From Saccharophagus degradans 2-40 (GTDB lineage: Bacteria > Pseudomonadota > Gammaproteobacteria > Pseudomonadales > Cellvibrionaceae), in contig NC_007912.1 in the NCBI RefSeq assembly GCF_000013665.1, positions 744,001-808,000 on the forward strand: DNA of 64,000 bases, read 5' to 3'. Shown here one piece after another: positions 45,945 to 54,413 of the stretch. The position numbers were made by a program, and so were the translations under genes. The stretch's first letter is position 1. Each line of letters opens with the position of its first letter. The notes under the pieces were generated by a model that was not told the DNA's origin, did not search any database, and was given only the letters and a program-made list of their open reading frames with translations.

Positions 45945-46614
45945 TGTCGATTTCCTCTAGTTGCATGGCATACAGGCGGCCAACCACCGTTGCTGTTTTA
46001 ACAATGGAAGTTTGCGCCGCTGTACTCGTGCAGGTTAAGTCCAATAGGTGATACAGCTCTTGCATGTGCGTCTCGTCGTTTTCACTGTGGTAGCGCATAA
46101 ACTGGGTGGCGTATTTTGCTGGAATTAATGCATCAATTCTCTCGGCCCATTCACTTGCCATTTTTTGCCCTAAGCCTTCAATAATCCACATGGCGCCAAG
46201 CATATCAATAGGGTTGGGCTGGCTGGCTCTATACATTAAATAGGCGTGTAATGCTTCGCTACCCGCATTGCGTGGAGCTTGTTCGATAGTGGTTAAGTTG
46301 CCACCTGCGTTTACAAAATCTTTTTCTAGTAATAGGTAGTCTTTGTGCTCATCCTGCGCGTGGCCAATGGCTATCGAGCGCACTTGTGCGTGGTTACGAT
46401 CAAAACTCGATGCGCTGCGGGCTATCCAGCGGGACCCTTCTATTACCTGTTGGCGTAAATTTAATAGCAGCGCTAGATAATCGTCGTTACTAAATTTACC
46501 TGCATTTAGGCGGGTAATAATGGGTACGCGCTGAATGCGTCGTTCAAAATCAAACCAGCAGCGCATTAGCGCCTGCAAGCAGTTTTGAGCGTGTGGGTTT
46601 AGTGTGTTTTCCAT
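45934..46614 (-). CDS. Haem-oxygenase-like putative diiron oxidase (HDO/TenA-like fold)
   Basis: A 226-residue all-helical protein of the TenA/PqqC/iron-containing-redox-enzyme type. The ligand pattern expected of haem-oxygenase-like diiron oxidases is visible: Glu59 (VIEGSR), His90 (AQDEHKDY), Glu146 (WIIEGLG), then Asp180 and His183 (SENDETHMQ), with His176 nearby. Known members include UndA, which turns lauric acid into 1-undecene, and SznF. It overlaps the next gene by 11 bp and follows a KAS III-like gene. A period-12 tandem repeat lies just upstream of the start. The substrate is probably an acyl or amino acyl intermediate, by inference. Confidence 0.78.
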   Translation of the reverse strand: MENTLNPHAQNCLQALMRCWFDFERRIQRVPIITRLNAGKFSNDDYLALLLNLRQQVIEGSRWIARSASSFDRNHAQVRSIAIGHAQDEHKDYLLLEKDFVNAGGNLTTIEQAPRNAGSEALHAYLMYRASQPNPIDMLGAMWIIEGLGQKMASEWAERIDALIPAKYATQFMRYHSENDETHMQELYHLLDLTCTSTAAQTSIVKTATVVGRLYAMQLEEIDSEN

Positions 46615-46625
46615 TTGGTTACTCT

Positions 46626-46673
46626 TATTAATTCTTGTATTAGTTCTTGCATTAATTCTTGTATTAATGATTG
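46626..46673. repeat. Four 12-bp tandem repeats before the oxidase start codon
   Basis: Four imperfect 12-base units (consensus TATTAATTCTTG) occupy 46626-46673, in the spacer between the KAS III-like and oxidase genes. They end about 12 bases from the oxidase start, next to its ribosome site, so copy number could affect translation. Confidence 0.7.
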
Positions 46674-46685
46674 TTCATTTATATT

Positions 46686-47798
46686 TTATTCATCTACAAC
46701 CGTTAACTGCATAAATACATTATTAAAACGCCCGCTTTCTGGCACCATGCATATTATGGTGTCGCCGGGTGTATATTGTTGAGTGCGCGAAAATTCATCG
46801 AGCATAATAAATAGCGATGCACAGCCGGTATTACCTCGGGTGGCGAGGTTGGAATACCATTTATGCTCGGCTATACCCACGCCCGCTTTATTGAGCATGT
46901 CGAAAATTTTCGATCGAAAATAATCGGAGGAGTAGTGGCACAATACATGGTTAATGTTTTGGGGGGTAATAAATTGCTCGTGTATTAAGCGTAAAAAACC
47001 ATCTACCCCCAGTTTTACTACTTGTTCTAGTAGTCTTACGTCTTGGCGGATAAGCAGCGCACCTTCGCGTTCGGCTTCGCTATAGGTGGGGTAATCTTGC
47101 CAGCTTTTATCGCCGTTATTGTGCTTGGGGTAGCCTACACTCATACATACAGGAAAGGCATCGGCATGGGAGAAGCCCCGTATCCAATCTATGCGAAAGC
47201 AGCGTTTTCTTGGGCGGTTTTCTAATAGTAGTGCGCCCGCGCCGTCGGAAAGCATCCAGCGCAAAAACTCGGCGTTAAAGTCTAGCTCTTCACTGTTATT
47301 TACCGCTTCGTAACGGCTGGCTTTAAATAGTCGCGAAGCGAGTTCACTGGCAACCACTAAACCGTTTTGTTTGTCTTCTGCTTTAATGCTGGTGTAAGCC
47401 GCTTTTAAAGCCATCATACTGCTAGAGCAAATGCCGTGGCTGGTGTGCAGTTCTATATCGGCAAGTTGCAAGTCTGCCTGCACCATACTGCCAAAGCCTG
47501 GCAGCACGATATCACCTTGGCTGGTGGCACAACTTAGTAATTGCACGGCGGGTTTTGATAGATAGCTATTGTCTAAACAATTCTGAGCAGCCTTTGCTGC
47601 CATTTGGCTATTGCTAATGGTGGTGTTGTGTTGTGCGTCTATTGCGTAGTGTCGGGTTTGAATGCCATTAGATTGTAAAATGCGTTTTCGCAATCGTGAG
47701 GGTTTGCCGTGTACCTTGCCAAGTATTTCTTCCATGGCTTGGTTAGTTACGGGTGGGCCGGGTAAGAAATGGCCGCTACTTGTTATAAATACTTCCAT
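46686..47798 (-). CDS. KAS III-like 3-oxoacyl-ACP synthase
   Basis: A 370-residue thiolase-fold condensing enzyme related to FabH. The catalytic triad is intact: Cys124 in HGICSSSMMA, His288 in VLCHYSSDYF and Asn323 in RGNTGCAS. It is longer than FabH (about 317) and divergent, with insertions around 170-240, as in secondary-metabolism or OleA-like branches that start or join acyl chains. It is the second gene of a four-gene minus-strand cluster, following a His-rich membrane protein and preceding the diiron-oxidase-like gene. No acyl carrier protein is next to it, so it may use a housekeeping carrier or acyl-CoA. Product unknown. Confidence 0.82.
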   Translation of the reverse strand: MEVFITSSGHFLPGPPVTNQAMEEILGKVHGKPSRLRKRILQSNGIQTRHYAIDAQHNTTISNSQMAAKAAQNCLDNSYLSKPAVQLLSCATSQGDIVLPGFGSMVQADLQLADIELHTSHGICSSSMMALKAAYTSIKAEDKQNGLVVASELASRLFKASRYEAVNNSEELDFNAEFLRWMLSDGAGALLLENRPRKRCFRIDWIRGFSHADAFPVCMSVGYPKHNNGDKSWQDYPTYSEAEREGALLIRQDVRLLEQVVKLGVDGFLRLIHEQFITPQNINHVLCHYSSDYFRSKIFDMLNKAGVGIAEHKWYSNLATRGNTGCASLFIMLDEFSRTQQYTPGDTIICMVPESGRFNNVFMQLTVVDE

Positions 47799-47823
47799 AG
47801 TGGTTGTCTTTTTATTATTTGCT

Positions 47824-48390
47824 TTAAAGCTTTGGTGATTTAAGGGCTATGCGTAAGCAGCGAATATTTTCTTCTACATAAGGGGCTACCCCAACGATAG
47901 CCATAAATACCATATAAATAGGCAGGTAGTTTTCACCGCCGTGGGGTTGGTCAATAAAGATAAATGACATTTGGCCAGAAAAATCGAGCGTAAAAAGTTT
48001 TTGCACTACCGGCCAGTTAATAATCCCGATCATTAATATCATATAGGTGGGCAGGGTGGCTAGGTAGCTATGAGCCTGCATTTCCCACAGCCCTATTCGT
48101 CGTCGATGCTCGGCATATTTAATATCTAAGTGCGCAACAATCTCGTGCAGTGCCCACGCGACGATACAAATTAACAGGATGAGAACATTCACTTCGAACA
48201 ATAAGCACAGGTACATAGGGATGGCTATTTGAATACCCATAACAGAATGCATAAGCGATTCGGTTAGGCCTGTGGTGGTTTCTATTTTGGTAGCGCGATG
48301 ACAGCACCAGTCGACAAAGCCTGCAATCACCCATAAAGGGAGCATGATATAAAGCAGGCTATTTATAAGCAGTTGATCAATGGTGAACAT
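47824..48390 (-). CDS. Histidine-rich integral membrane protein, putative membrane oxidase/hydroxylase-like
   Basis: A 188-residue protein with four or five transmembrane helices. Histidines cluster on the membrane-facing loops: His31 (WCCHRA), His48 (LMHSV), His82 and His87 (LHEIVAHLD), His95 (AEHRRR) and His107 (QAHSYL). Such spaced histidines recall membrane diiron hydroxylases or desaturases, but the exact HXXHH boxes are not present. I therefore assign only the class, tentatively. It is the first gene of the four-gene cluster, 25 bp before the KAS III-like gene. It probably acts on a lipid product in the membrane, by inference. Confidence 0.65.
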   Translation of the reverse strand: MFTIDQLLINSLLYIMLPLWVIAGFVDWCCHRATKIETTTGLTESLMHSVMGIQIAIPMYLCLLFEVNVLILLICIVAWALHEIVAHLDIKYAEHRRRIGLWEMQAHSYLATLPTYMILMIGIINWPVVQKLFTLDFSGQMSFIFIDQPHGGENYLPIYMVFMAIVGVAPYVEENIRCLRIALKSPKL

Positions 48391-48640
48391 AGGCTATCTC
48401 TGTGTGGTAACTATGCTTGGTAAGCGCAAGCTGATGTAGTGGCAATGGGCTACTAGAGGGAAAGATAGGCAGGTAGTTGGTGTGGGGTTCCATTCGCTTT
48501 ATCCATCCGTATGTGAATATAGGCTTTAGAGGTGGGGTATTACAATTGGTTCACAATAATATTTCAACTATACGCGCGCGAAGTTAGTGGTTGTGAGGGT
48601 TGTTTATGACGCAAGGGCGACGTATCATGCGCCCGCTTCA

Positions 48641-48830
48641 TAGGTGCGCTTGTGTAGACAAGTGTTAAACGGGAAGTAGGTGTCATTGTGGCCACTAGCC
48701 ATAATATTCAGTCCTACGCTGCCCCCGCAACGGTGATTGGTTAAAGCTATTGCATGCCACTGCGATTTTTCGTGGGAAGGTAAATAGCCCGCGCGTATAG
48801 CGCTCGCCATAAGCCCGGATACCGGCCTAA
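48641..48830 (+). ncRNA. Cobalamin riboswitch
   Basis: The B12-box GCTGCCCCCGCAACGGT (48719-48735) is unmistakable. Around it are the other conserved pieces in order: a 5' ACGGGAAGTAGGTG segment (about 48669-48682), GCCACTGCG and GTGGGAAGG (about 48756-48780) and CCCGGATACCGGCC (about 48814-48827). It lies upstream of the BtuB-type receptor gene on the same strand and should lower its expression when adenosylcobalamin is plentiful. The exact boundaries are approximate. Confidence 0.93.
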
Positions 48831-49003
48831 GAAGGTTATTCGAGGTGTTGCGGTGGGCGACATCGATCGGTTGCATCGCGCTTTTGGTTTATTGCCAACA
48901 GCCGCGTGGTTTACATCATTATACGCAGTGCGTATAACGTGCAGTCTGATTTCCTACCAGTAACACCATATTGATCTACCAACTTATGTATAGGGTGAAC
49001 AAT

Positions 49004-50920
49004 ATGGTTCTGCGTCTTAACTTTGCTGTTGTCGCGAGTCTATCTTTTATTAGCACGCTTTGCTGTGCCCCTGCTTTTGCAGAATCTAATGCTAAAGAAC
49101 AATCTTTAGAAGAAATTATTGTAGTAGCTAACCGTTCAGAAGTACCTATTCGCCAAGTCGGGTCTACGGTTTCTGTGCTCACCGAAGAAGATTTGGCCAT
49201 TCGCCAAAACAGCCTGCTTGCCGATACCCTGCGCAGCGTACCTGGTGTGCAAGTTTCTCAAAGCGGTGGTTTAGGTAAAACAACCAGCGTGCGTTTGCGC
49301 GGTGAAGAGGCTCATCGCACGTTACTATTAATAGATGGCATAAACGTAGCGGATGCGAGCAGCGTGCAAATCGCCCCGCATTTTGAAGACTTACTAAGCA
49401 GCCAAATTGGCCGGGTAGAAATTTTGCGTGGCCCGCAAGGTATGATGTATGGCGCAGATGCAGGTGGTGTAGTAAGCCTGTCGAGCAAAGCCTCAACTAA
49501 ACCTTTTGAGGCAGACCTCGCGCTAGAAGGCGGTAGTTACAAAACCCATACTCAAGCGGGCAATATTCGCGGTACCACAGGTGCTTTAGGTTATTCTTTA
49601 AGTGCTAGCAACCTGTCTAACGAAGGTTTTAACGTGCGTGAAGTTGATACCGAAAACGAAAAAGATGGCTACCAAAATACCACGCTACACGGTCGGTTTG
49701 GTGTTCAGCTAACCGATAGTACTGGCGTAGAGTTGGTGTTGCGCGACGTTGACGCAGAAGCCGAGTTCGACGGATGCGGCTGGCCAACTTCGATGGATTG
49801 CTTAGCTGAGTCGCAATCGCGCGCTTATCGAGTGGCTGTTCATTCTACTGAAGAAAAATATCAGCAGGTTGTAAGCCTATCTAAAAATACCATTGAGCGC
49901 GCAAATATAGGTCTTTCCGATGGCAGTGTTAGCCTAGATAGCCGCGGCGAAGTTTCGCAGCTACAGTATTTAGGCCGTTATCATTTTAACAATGTTTTGA
50001 AATTTGTGTTTGGCGCAGATAGAAAAGAAGAGGCTTTCTACAACCTATTAAGCGAAGTAGAGCAAGATCGCGGTAATAATGGTGTGTTTGTTGATGCGCA
50101 GGTTTCTCTAACTGATTCGTTCTTTTACACCATTGGTGCGCGCCACGACGATAACGAAGATTTTGGCCGGCACACAAGCTTACGCTTAACGGGTGCTTAT
50201 TTATTGCCAGTAAGCCACGGCGAGTTAAAATTAAAGGGTAGCTACGGCACGGGTTTTCGCGCTCCATCGCTGTATGAAATTAACTACAATAACGGTAGTT
50301 ATGTTGCAGAAGACGCGCCAAAAAGCTTTGTAGAAGAACAAAGTAAAGGTTTTGATTTTGGTTTGGAGTGGCAGCTAGCGGGCGAAAGTTACATTGAAGC
50401 CGTATTGTTTAGCACCACAATCGAAGATGAAATATATTTCGATTTGGCAAACTTCTGTTGTTACTTACAAGACGAAGGTGAAACAGATTCAAAAGGGTTT
50501 GAACTTTCTGGTGCCTGGGAGCAGAGCGAGCACTTATTGTTAGGGGCTAATTACACCTACAATAGAACATCGCTGTCTGATAGCACCACACTAAGTGGCG
50601 CCAAGGGTGGTGACCCGCGCGCGCGCAGACCCAAACACATTGTTAACCTGTCGGCACAAACTTTCTGGTTAGAAAAGCGTTTGCAGTTAGCCTTGTTTAT
50701 GCGTTCTATCTCCAATAGTGTCGATTACCCCTTTGGTGCCGATTCCGCGAAAGCGCTCGACGATTACCAAGTGTTGGATTTTAGTGCGCGCTGGACATTC
50801 GATTCGACTGCGCAAGCCTATATTCGCGCAAGTAATGTATTAGACGAAAATTATCAAGAAGTGGATGGCTACAACACGGCTGGCGCTTCGGCATATATTG
50901 GTATGCGTTTATCGTTCTAA
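49004..50920 (+). CDS. btuB: TonB-dependent vitamin B12 receptor (BtuB-like)
   Basis: A 638-residue outer-membrane receptor for cobalamin uptake. The signal peptide ends APAFAES. A TonB-box-like EEIIVVANR is followed by the plug domain (QSLLADTLRSVPGVQVSQSGG, GQIGRVEILRGPQG) and a beta-barrel ending in a C-terminal aromatic (SAYIGMRLSF). The length fits BtuB (about 614 in E. coli). The cobalamin riboswitch upstream and the cob genes downstream support the ligand. ATG 49004 is used (GGGTGA upstream), though ATG 48986 in the same frame cannot be excluded. It has its own terminator. Confidence 0.92.
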   Translation: MVLRLNFAVVASLSFISTLCCAPAFAESNAKEQSLEEIIVVANRSEVPIRQVGSTVSVLTEEDLAIRQNSLLADTLRSVPGVQVSQSGGLGKTTSVRLRGEEAHRTLLLIDGINVADASSVQIAPHFEDLLSSQIGRVEILRGPQGMMYGADAGGVVSLSSKASTKPFEADLALEGGSYKTHTQAGNIRGTTGALGYSLSASNLSNEGFNVREVDTENEKDGYQNTTLHGRFGVQLTDSTGVELVLRDVDAEAEFDGCGWPTSMDCLAESQSRAYRVAVHSTEEKYQQVVSLSKNTIERANIGLSDGSVSLDSRGEVSQLQYLGRYHFNNVLKFVFGADRKEEAFYNLLSEVEQDRGNNGVFVDAQVSLTDSFFYTIGARHDDNEDFGRHTSLRLTGAYLLPVSHGELKLKGSYGTGFRAPSLYEINYNNGSYVAEDAPKSFVEEQSKGFDFGLEWQLAGESYIEAVLFSTTIEDEIYFDLANFCCYLQDEGETDSKGFELSGAWEQSEHLLLGANYTYNRTSLSDSTTLSGAKGGDPRARRPKHIVNLSAQTFWLEKRLQLALFMRSISNSVDYPFGADSAKALDDYQVLDFSARWTFDSTAQAYIRASNVLDENYQEVDGYNTAGASAYIGMRLSF

Positions 50921-50983
50921 TTTAGCGTTCTCATTTAGCGCGCTACAGCGATGTATAGCGTTGATGGTTAAGCGCATATATGC

Positions 50984-51020
50984 AAATGCCGCCCCCGCTT
51001 CTGCGGTGTGCGGCATTTTT
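50984..51020 (+). terminator. Rho-independent terminator of btuB
   Basis: A 9-bp stem (50984-50992 / 51010-51018) with a 17-nt loop and a T-run ends btuB transcription. The cob genes beyond would then need their own promoter. Confidence 0.8.
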
Positions 51021-51076
51021 GTTTATACTAGCCAGCATTAACGCATTGAATATTGAATAAGCTTACTAGGTGTTTT

Positions 51077-51730
51077 ATGACAGACAACAATAGCAGTGCC
51101 TCTGAAAATACAAATTCTAATGAAAGCGCAAGTGAGAAAGAGCAGCGTGAACATAAAGAAGCAATGCAAACCACGCAAAAAGTTGTGCGCGACAAAATAA
51201 AAGCCGCCAAAGAAAAACGCGGGGTGGTTATTTATCTTTGGGGTAATGGCAAGGGTAAAAGTAGCTCGGGCTTCGGCACTCTGTTGCGCGCTGTGGGGCA
51301 TGGTCAACGCGCGGCTATTATTCAGTTTATTAAAGGCACTTGGAAAACAGGTGAAGAGGCATTCTTTCGCGATCACCCAAGTGTTGAACATCATATTATG
51401 GGTACCGGCTTCACCTGGGATAGCCAAGATAAACAAAAAGATATTGCCGCCGCACAAGAAGTATGGCTAAAAGCAGAGCAGTGCTTGGCAAGCGAAGACA
51501 TTAACTTAGTGTTGATGGATGAAATAACGTATATGTTTGATTACGGTTATTTATCACTTGAAACGTGCATCGCTGCTATTAAAAATCGTCCGCTTAAGCA
51601 AAACGTTATTCTTACCGGTCGCAGCCCTATAGCCGAGCTTATAGAGCTTGCAGATACAGTAAGCGAAATAAGAGAAGTGAAACACGCGTTCCACGCCGGT
51701 GTTAAAGCGCAAAAAGGTATCGAATTTTGA
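51077..51730 (+). CDS. cobO: Cob(I)yrinic acid a,c-diamide adenosyltransferase (CobO/BtuR)
   Basis: A 217-residue cytoplasmic enzyme that adds the adenosyl group to cobalt in corrinoids. The P-loop NGKGKSSSGFGTL (about residues 57-69) and the conserved VVIYLWGNGKGK entry are present, as is EITYMFDYGY. A charged, low-complexity N-terminus (about 35 residues) precedes the fold. ATG 51077 is used; the TTG at 51053 has no better site. It is the first gene of cobO-cobT-cobS, and the next start (TTG 51727) overlaps its stop by 4 bases, a translationally coupled junction. Confidence 0.92.
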   Translation: MTDNNSSASENTNSNESASEKEQREHKEAMQTTQKVVRDKIKAAKEKRGVVIYLWGNGKGKSSSGFGTLLRAVGHGQRAAIIQFIKGTWKTGEEAFFRDHPSVEHHIMGTGFTWDSQDKQKDIAAAQEVWLKAEQCLASEDINLVLMDEITYMFDYGYLSLETCIAAIKNRPLKQNVILTGRSPIAELIELADTVSEIREVKHAFHAGVKAQKGIEF

Positions 51731-52770
51731 GTTATTCCATTCCCGCGTTAAGCGATGCAATTTTACCAAAGCTGCAACACAAAGTTGATACTAAAACTAA
51801 GCCCCTAGGTGCCCTTGGTTTGCTAGAGAATCTAGCCGTTCAAATAGGTTATATACAGCAAACACTTACCCCCGCAATTAATAAACCGCACATGCTTGTG
51901 TTTGCGGGTGATCACGGTGTTGCAAATAGTGGTGTAAGCGCCTACCCGCAAGTTGTAACGCAACAAATGGTGCTAAATTTTTTGGCTGGGGGGGCAGCTA
52001 TCAATGTGTTTTGCGCACAGCATGGTATTGCCTTAAAAATAATAGATGCGGGCGTAAATGCCGAGTTGGCCGAGCACCCTCTATTAGTAAACGCCAAAGT
52101 TGCGCACGGCACTAATAATTATTTAGAGCAGGCTGCTATGAGTGTGGCCCAATGCGAGCAAGCGTTGGCAAGCGGTAAAGTTCAGGTTGCTTCGGTTGCA
52201 GCGCAGGGGTGCAATACAATTGCCTTTGGTGAAATGGGTATTGGTAATACATCCGCCGCAGCGCTATTAATGCATGTGCTTACCGGTGTGCCGCTAGACG
52301 AGTGTGTAGGTAAAGGCACGGGCTTGGATGATGAGGGTGTTAAAAATAAATTAGCGCTGTTACAAAAGGCAGCCAATTTGCACAGCTTGAGCGCGCAAAA
52401 CCCAATGGAGGCTTTGCGGTGTGTGGGCGGTTTAGAAATAGCGATGATGGTGGGTGCCTTTTTAGAGGCCGCGCGCCTGCAAATGGTTATTGTTGTGGAT
52501 GGCTTTATTGCATCTGCAGCAGCGCTTGTTGCCGTGCATCTTTGCCCGCTGGTGTTGGAGTATTGTATTTTTAGCCACTGTTCCGATGAGCACGGCCACA
52601 AGCATATGATTAACGCCTTAGGGGTTACACCTTTATTGCAGTTGGGGTTGCGTTTGGGCGAGGGCTCGGGGGCAGCAGTCGCAATGCCGTTGTTGCAATC
52701 TGCGGTGTTATTTTTAAATAAAATGGCATCGTTCGAAGCTGCTGGTGTGTCGCAAGCAGAAGGTAATTAA
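51727..52770 (+). CDS. cobT: Nicotinate-nucleotide-dimethylbenzimidazole phosphoribosyltransferase
   Basis: A 347-residue enzyme that makes alpha-ribazole phosphate, the lower ligand of cobalamin. Conserved parts are FAGDHGVANSGVSAYPQ and the C-terminal GEGSGAAVAMPLL, whose glutamate is the catalytic base, with IGNTSAAALL between them. The start is TTG 51727, overlapping the cobO stop and preceded by AGG. Unusual start codons also appear at the next gene. No bluB gene is here, so dimethylbenzimidazole must be made elsewhere or imported. Confidence 0.93.
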   Translation: MSYSIPALSDAILPKLQHKVDTKTKPLGALGLLENLAVQIGYIQQTLTPAINKPHMLVFAGDHGVANSGVSAYPQVVTQQMVLNFLAGGAAINVFCAQHGIALKIIDAGVNAELAEHPLLVNAKVAHGTNNYLEQAAMSVAQCEQALASGKVQVASVAAQGCNTIAFGEMGIGNTSAAALLMHVLTGVPLDECVGKGTGLDDEGVKNKLALLQKAANLHSLSAQNPMEALRCVGGLEIAMMVGAFLEAARLQMVIVVDGFIASAAALVAVHLCPLVLEYCIFSHCSDEHGHKHMINALGVTPLLQLGLRLGEGSGAAVAMPLLQSAVLFLNKMASFEAAGVSQAEGN

Positions 52771-52773
52771 ACG

Positions 52774-53682
52774 TTGAGCGAGCATGGCGATAAACAAAGT
52801 AGCGCTCAAGTTGATAGCCAAGTTAACAAGCAAGCTTATAAGCAAAATCTATCTGGTTCTAATCTAATGGGTTGGCGTAAGCAGTTGCATGTGTTTTTTA
52901 ATGCCGTTGTTTTTTTCACTCGTCTTCCTGCGCCGTCATATATTCAATTTAATGAATCTTTTCTGCAAGATGCTGCGCGTTATTTCCCTTTAGTGGGTGC
53001 CATAGTTGCAGCACTTGTGTGGTGTTCGCTTAGTTTAGCGCTTTTTATATTGCCCGTACCTATTGCGGTTATATTGGCAATGATAGTGAGTGTATTAATT
53101 ACCGGTGCATTCCACGAAGATGGTTTAGCAGATTGCGCCGATGCATTTGGTGGTGGCTACGGTAAAGAGCAAATTCTTACCATTATGCATGATTCGCGTT
53201 TAGGTACTTACGGAGTGATAGCGTTGTGCGCAAGCCTAGGCCTAAAGTTTTGCTTATTGTTTTACTTGGTGAGTTACAGCGTTACATTTTATATACAGTT
53301 TAATTTTCAACTTTTGGTTATATTGCTTCTGGCCAACAGCGTAAGTCGCTGGTTGGCCGTTGTGCTAATGTATTGTACGCCCTATGTTGCGTTTACTGGC
53401 TCGTCAAAAAGTAAACCTATTGCATCTCGTGTAGCGCGCTTATCGGTTGTAGTAGCATCTGTTACTGCGCTAGGTTTTTTATCGCTTGCAGCCAATAATT
53501 TTGGTTGGTTGGTATTTGCCGCTTTACCGCCACTGTTAGCTATAGTATATATACTAGCGCGACGTTATTTTATTCGACACATTGGCGGAGTGAATGGCGA
53601 TTGCTTAGGTGCGGTGCAGCAGGTAAGCGAATTGTCTATTTTGCTTACTCTATGTGCGTTCGCTCATTCTGGTTGTATATAA
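52774..53682 (+). CDS. cobS: Adenosylcobinamide-GDP ribazoletransferase (cobalamin synthase)
   Basis: An integral inner-membrane enzyme of up to 302 residues that joins adenosylcobinamide-GDP and alpha-ribazole. The hallmark FHEDGLADCADAFGGGYGKE (about residues 110-129) is intact, and RLGTYG and several transmembrane helices follow. The start is unsure. TTG 52774 has AAGG upstream but adds a 31-residue hydrophilic leader. ATG 52867 gives a more typical N-terminus (MGWRKQLHVFF) without a ribosome site. It follows cobT by 3 bp. The kinase/guanylyltransferase gene cobU, normally adjacent, is absent. Confidence 0.9.
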   Translation: MSEHGDKQSSAQVDSQVNKQAYKQNLSGSNLMGWRKQLHVFFNAVVFFTRLPAPSYIQFNESFLQDAARYFPLVGAIVAALVWCSLSLALFILPVPIAVILAMIVSVLITGAFHEDGLADCADAFGGGYGKEQILTIMHDSRLGTYGVIALCASLGLKFCLLFYLVSYSVTFYIQFNFQLLVILLLANSVSRWLAVVLMYCTPYVAFTGSSKSKPIASRVARLSVVVASVTALGFLSLAANNFGWLVFAALPPLLAIVYILARRYFIRHIGGVNGDCLGAVQQVSELSILLTLCAFAHSGCI

Positions 53683-53759
53683 ATTATATATCGCTATTAC
53701 TCTTCTGAAGATCCTGCATGTTTGTTGGTGTGGAATCTTAATTCAAGGCTTCAAAATTA

Positions 53760-54293
53760 ATGTTGTATTTTATTCGTCATACTCAAATTAAATTGACGGA
53801 AGGAACTTGTTACGGAAGACTCGACATACCCCTCGCGGGCTCTTACTTCGAAGAGCGTGCTCTGGTTAAAGCTAGGTTGGCTCGCCTGTTAGGTGATACG
53901 CCAGCCGAGCAAATAGAATTTCATACTAGCCCACTTGGCCGCTGTGAAGCATTGGCGCAGTACCTAGCTGTAGGCGAGGCTATTTCTGCGGACGATCGCC
54001 TGCTGGAAATGAATTTTGGCGATTGGGAAGGCAAGTCTTGGGCAGAAATACCCGTAGCCGAGGTGGATGCCTGGGCAAAAGATACTGCCCATTATGTAGT
54101 GCCTAATGGCGAAAGCTATCGCGATGTGGAATCGCGCTGTGCTAATTTTTTATTGGAATTGGCCAGCGATAAAACCCATGTGATTGTCACCCATGCCGGT
54201 GTGATCAAAGCGTGTATTAAGCTAATTAAAAAACAATCGCTTAAACAAGTTTTAAAAATGCATATAGGCTTCGGCGAAATTATTTCGCTTTAG
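53760..54293 (+). CDS. cobC: Alpha-ribazole phosphatase (CobC)
   Basis: A 177-residue histidine phosphatase that removes phosphate from alpha-ribazole phosphate or the cobalamin phosphate. The N-terminal active-site motif is LYFIRHTQ (Arg6, His7) with the second His in VTHAGV near residue 144. The acidic motif LLEMNFGDWEGK is typical of CobC rather than of phosphoglycerate mutase. It starts at ATG 53760, 77 bp after cobS. The gap may hold a separate promoter, but the order supports one B12 cluster. It ends in a terminator shared with the convergent LPMO gene. Confidence 0.88.
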   Translation: MLYFIRHTQIKLTEGTCYGRLDIPLAGSYFEERALVKARLARLLGDTPAEQIEFHTSPLGRCEALAQYLAVGEAISADDRLLEMNFGDWEGKSWAEIPVAEVDAWAKDTAHYVVPNGESYRDVESRCANFLLELASDKTHVIVTHAGVIKACIKLIKKQSLKQVLKMHIGFGEIISL

Positions 54294-54332
54294 CCGTGGC
54301 CTATAACCAAGCTGCAATATAAAGCGAATAAA

Positions 54333-54354
54333 AAAAGGGGCCGAGGCCCCTTTT
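54333..54354. terminator. Bidirectional terminator of cobC and the LPMO gene
   Basis: AAAAGGGGCC (54333-54342) pairs with GGCCCCTTTT (54345-54354). It is followed by T on the plus strand and by seven T on the minus strand. Confidence 0.85.
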
Positions 54355-54377
54355 AAAATGCTGTATTCCAACATACT

Positions 54378-54401
54378 TGTTAGCTGTTAGCTGTTAGCTG
54401 T
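54378..54401. repeat. 7-bp tandem repeat TGTTAGC, 3.4 copies
   Basis: TGTTAGC is repeated three times in tandem (54378-54398) and followed by TGT, just past the LPMO stop on the minus strand. It is noncoding, and copy number could vary. Confidence 0.7.
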
Positions 54402-54413
54402 ACTAGCTTCACT

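Noticed and set aside
45057-46614. Calling the oxidase-like protein UndA or TenA by name
   Set aside because: The ligand pattern fits the broader haem-oxygenase-like fold, but sequence alone does not support a specific member.
48625-48876. 83-codon minus-strand open frame
   Set aside because: It lies entirely on the cobalamin riboswitch, whose conserved RNA elements explain the sequence.
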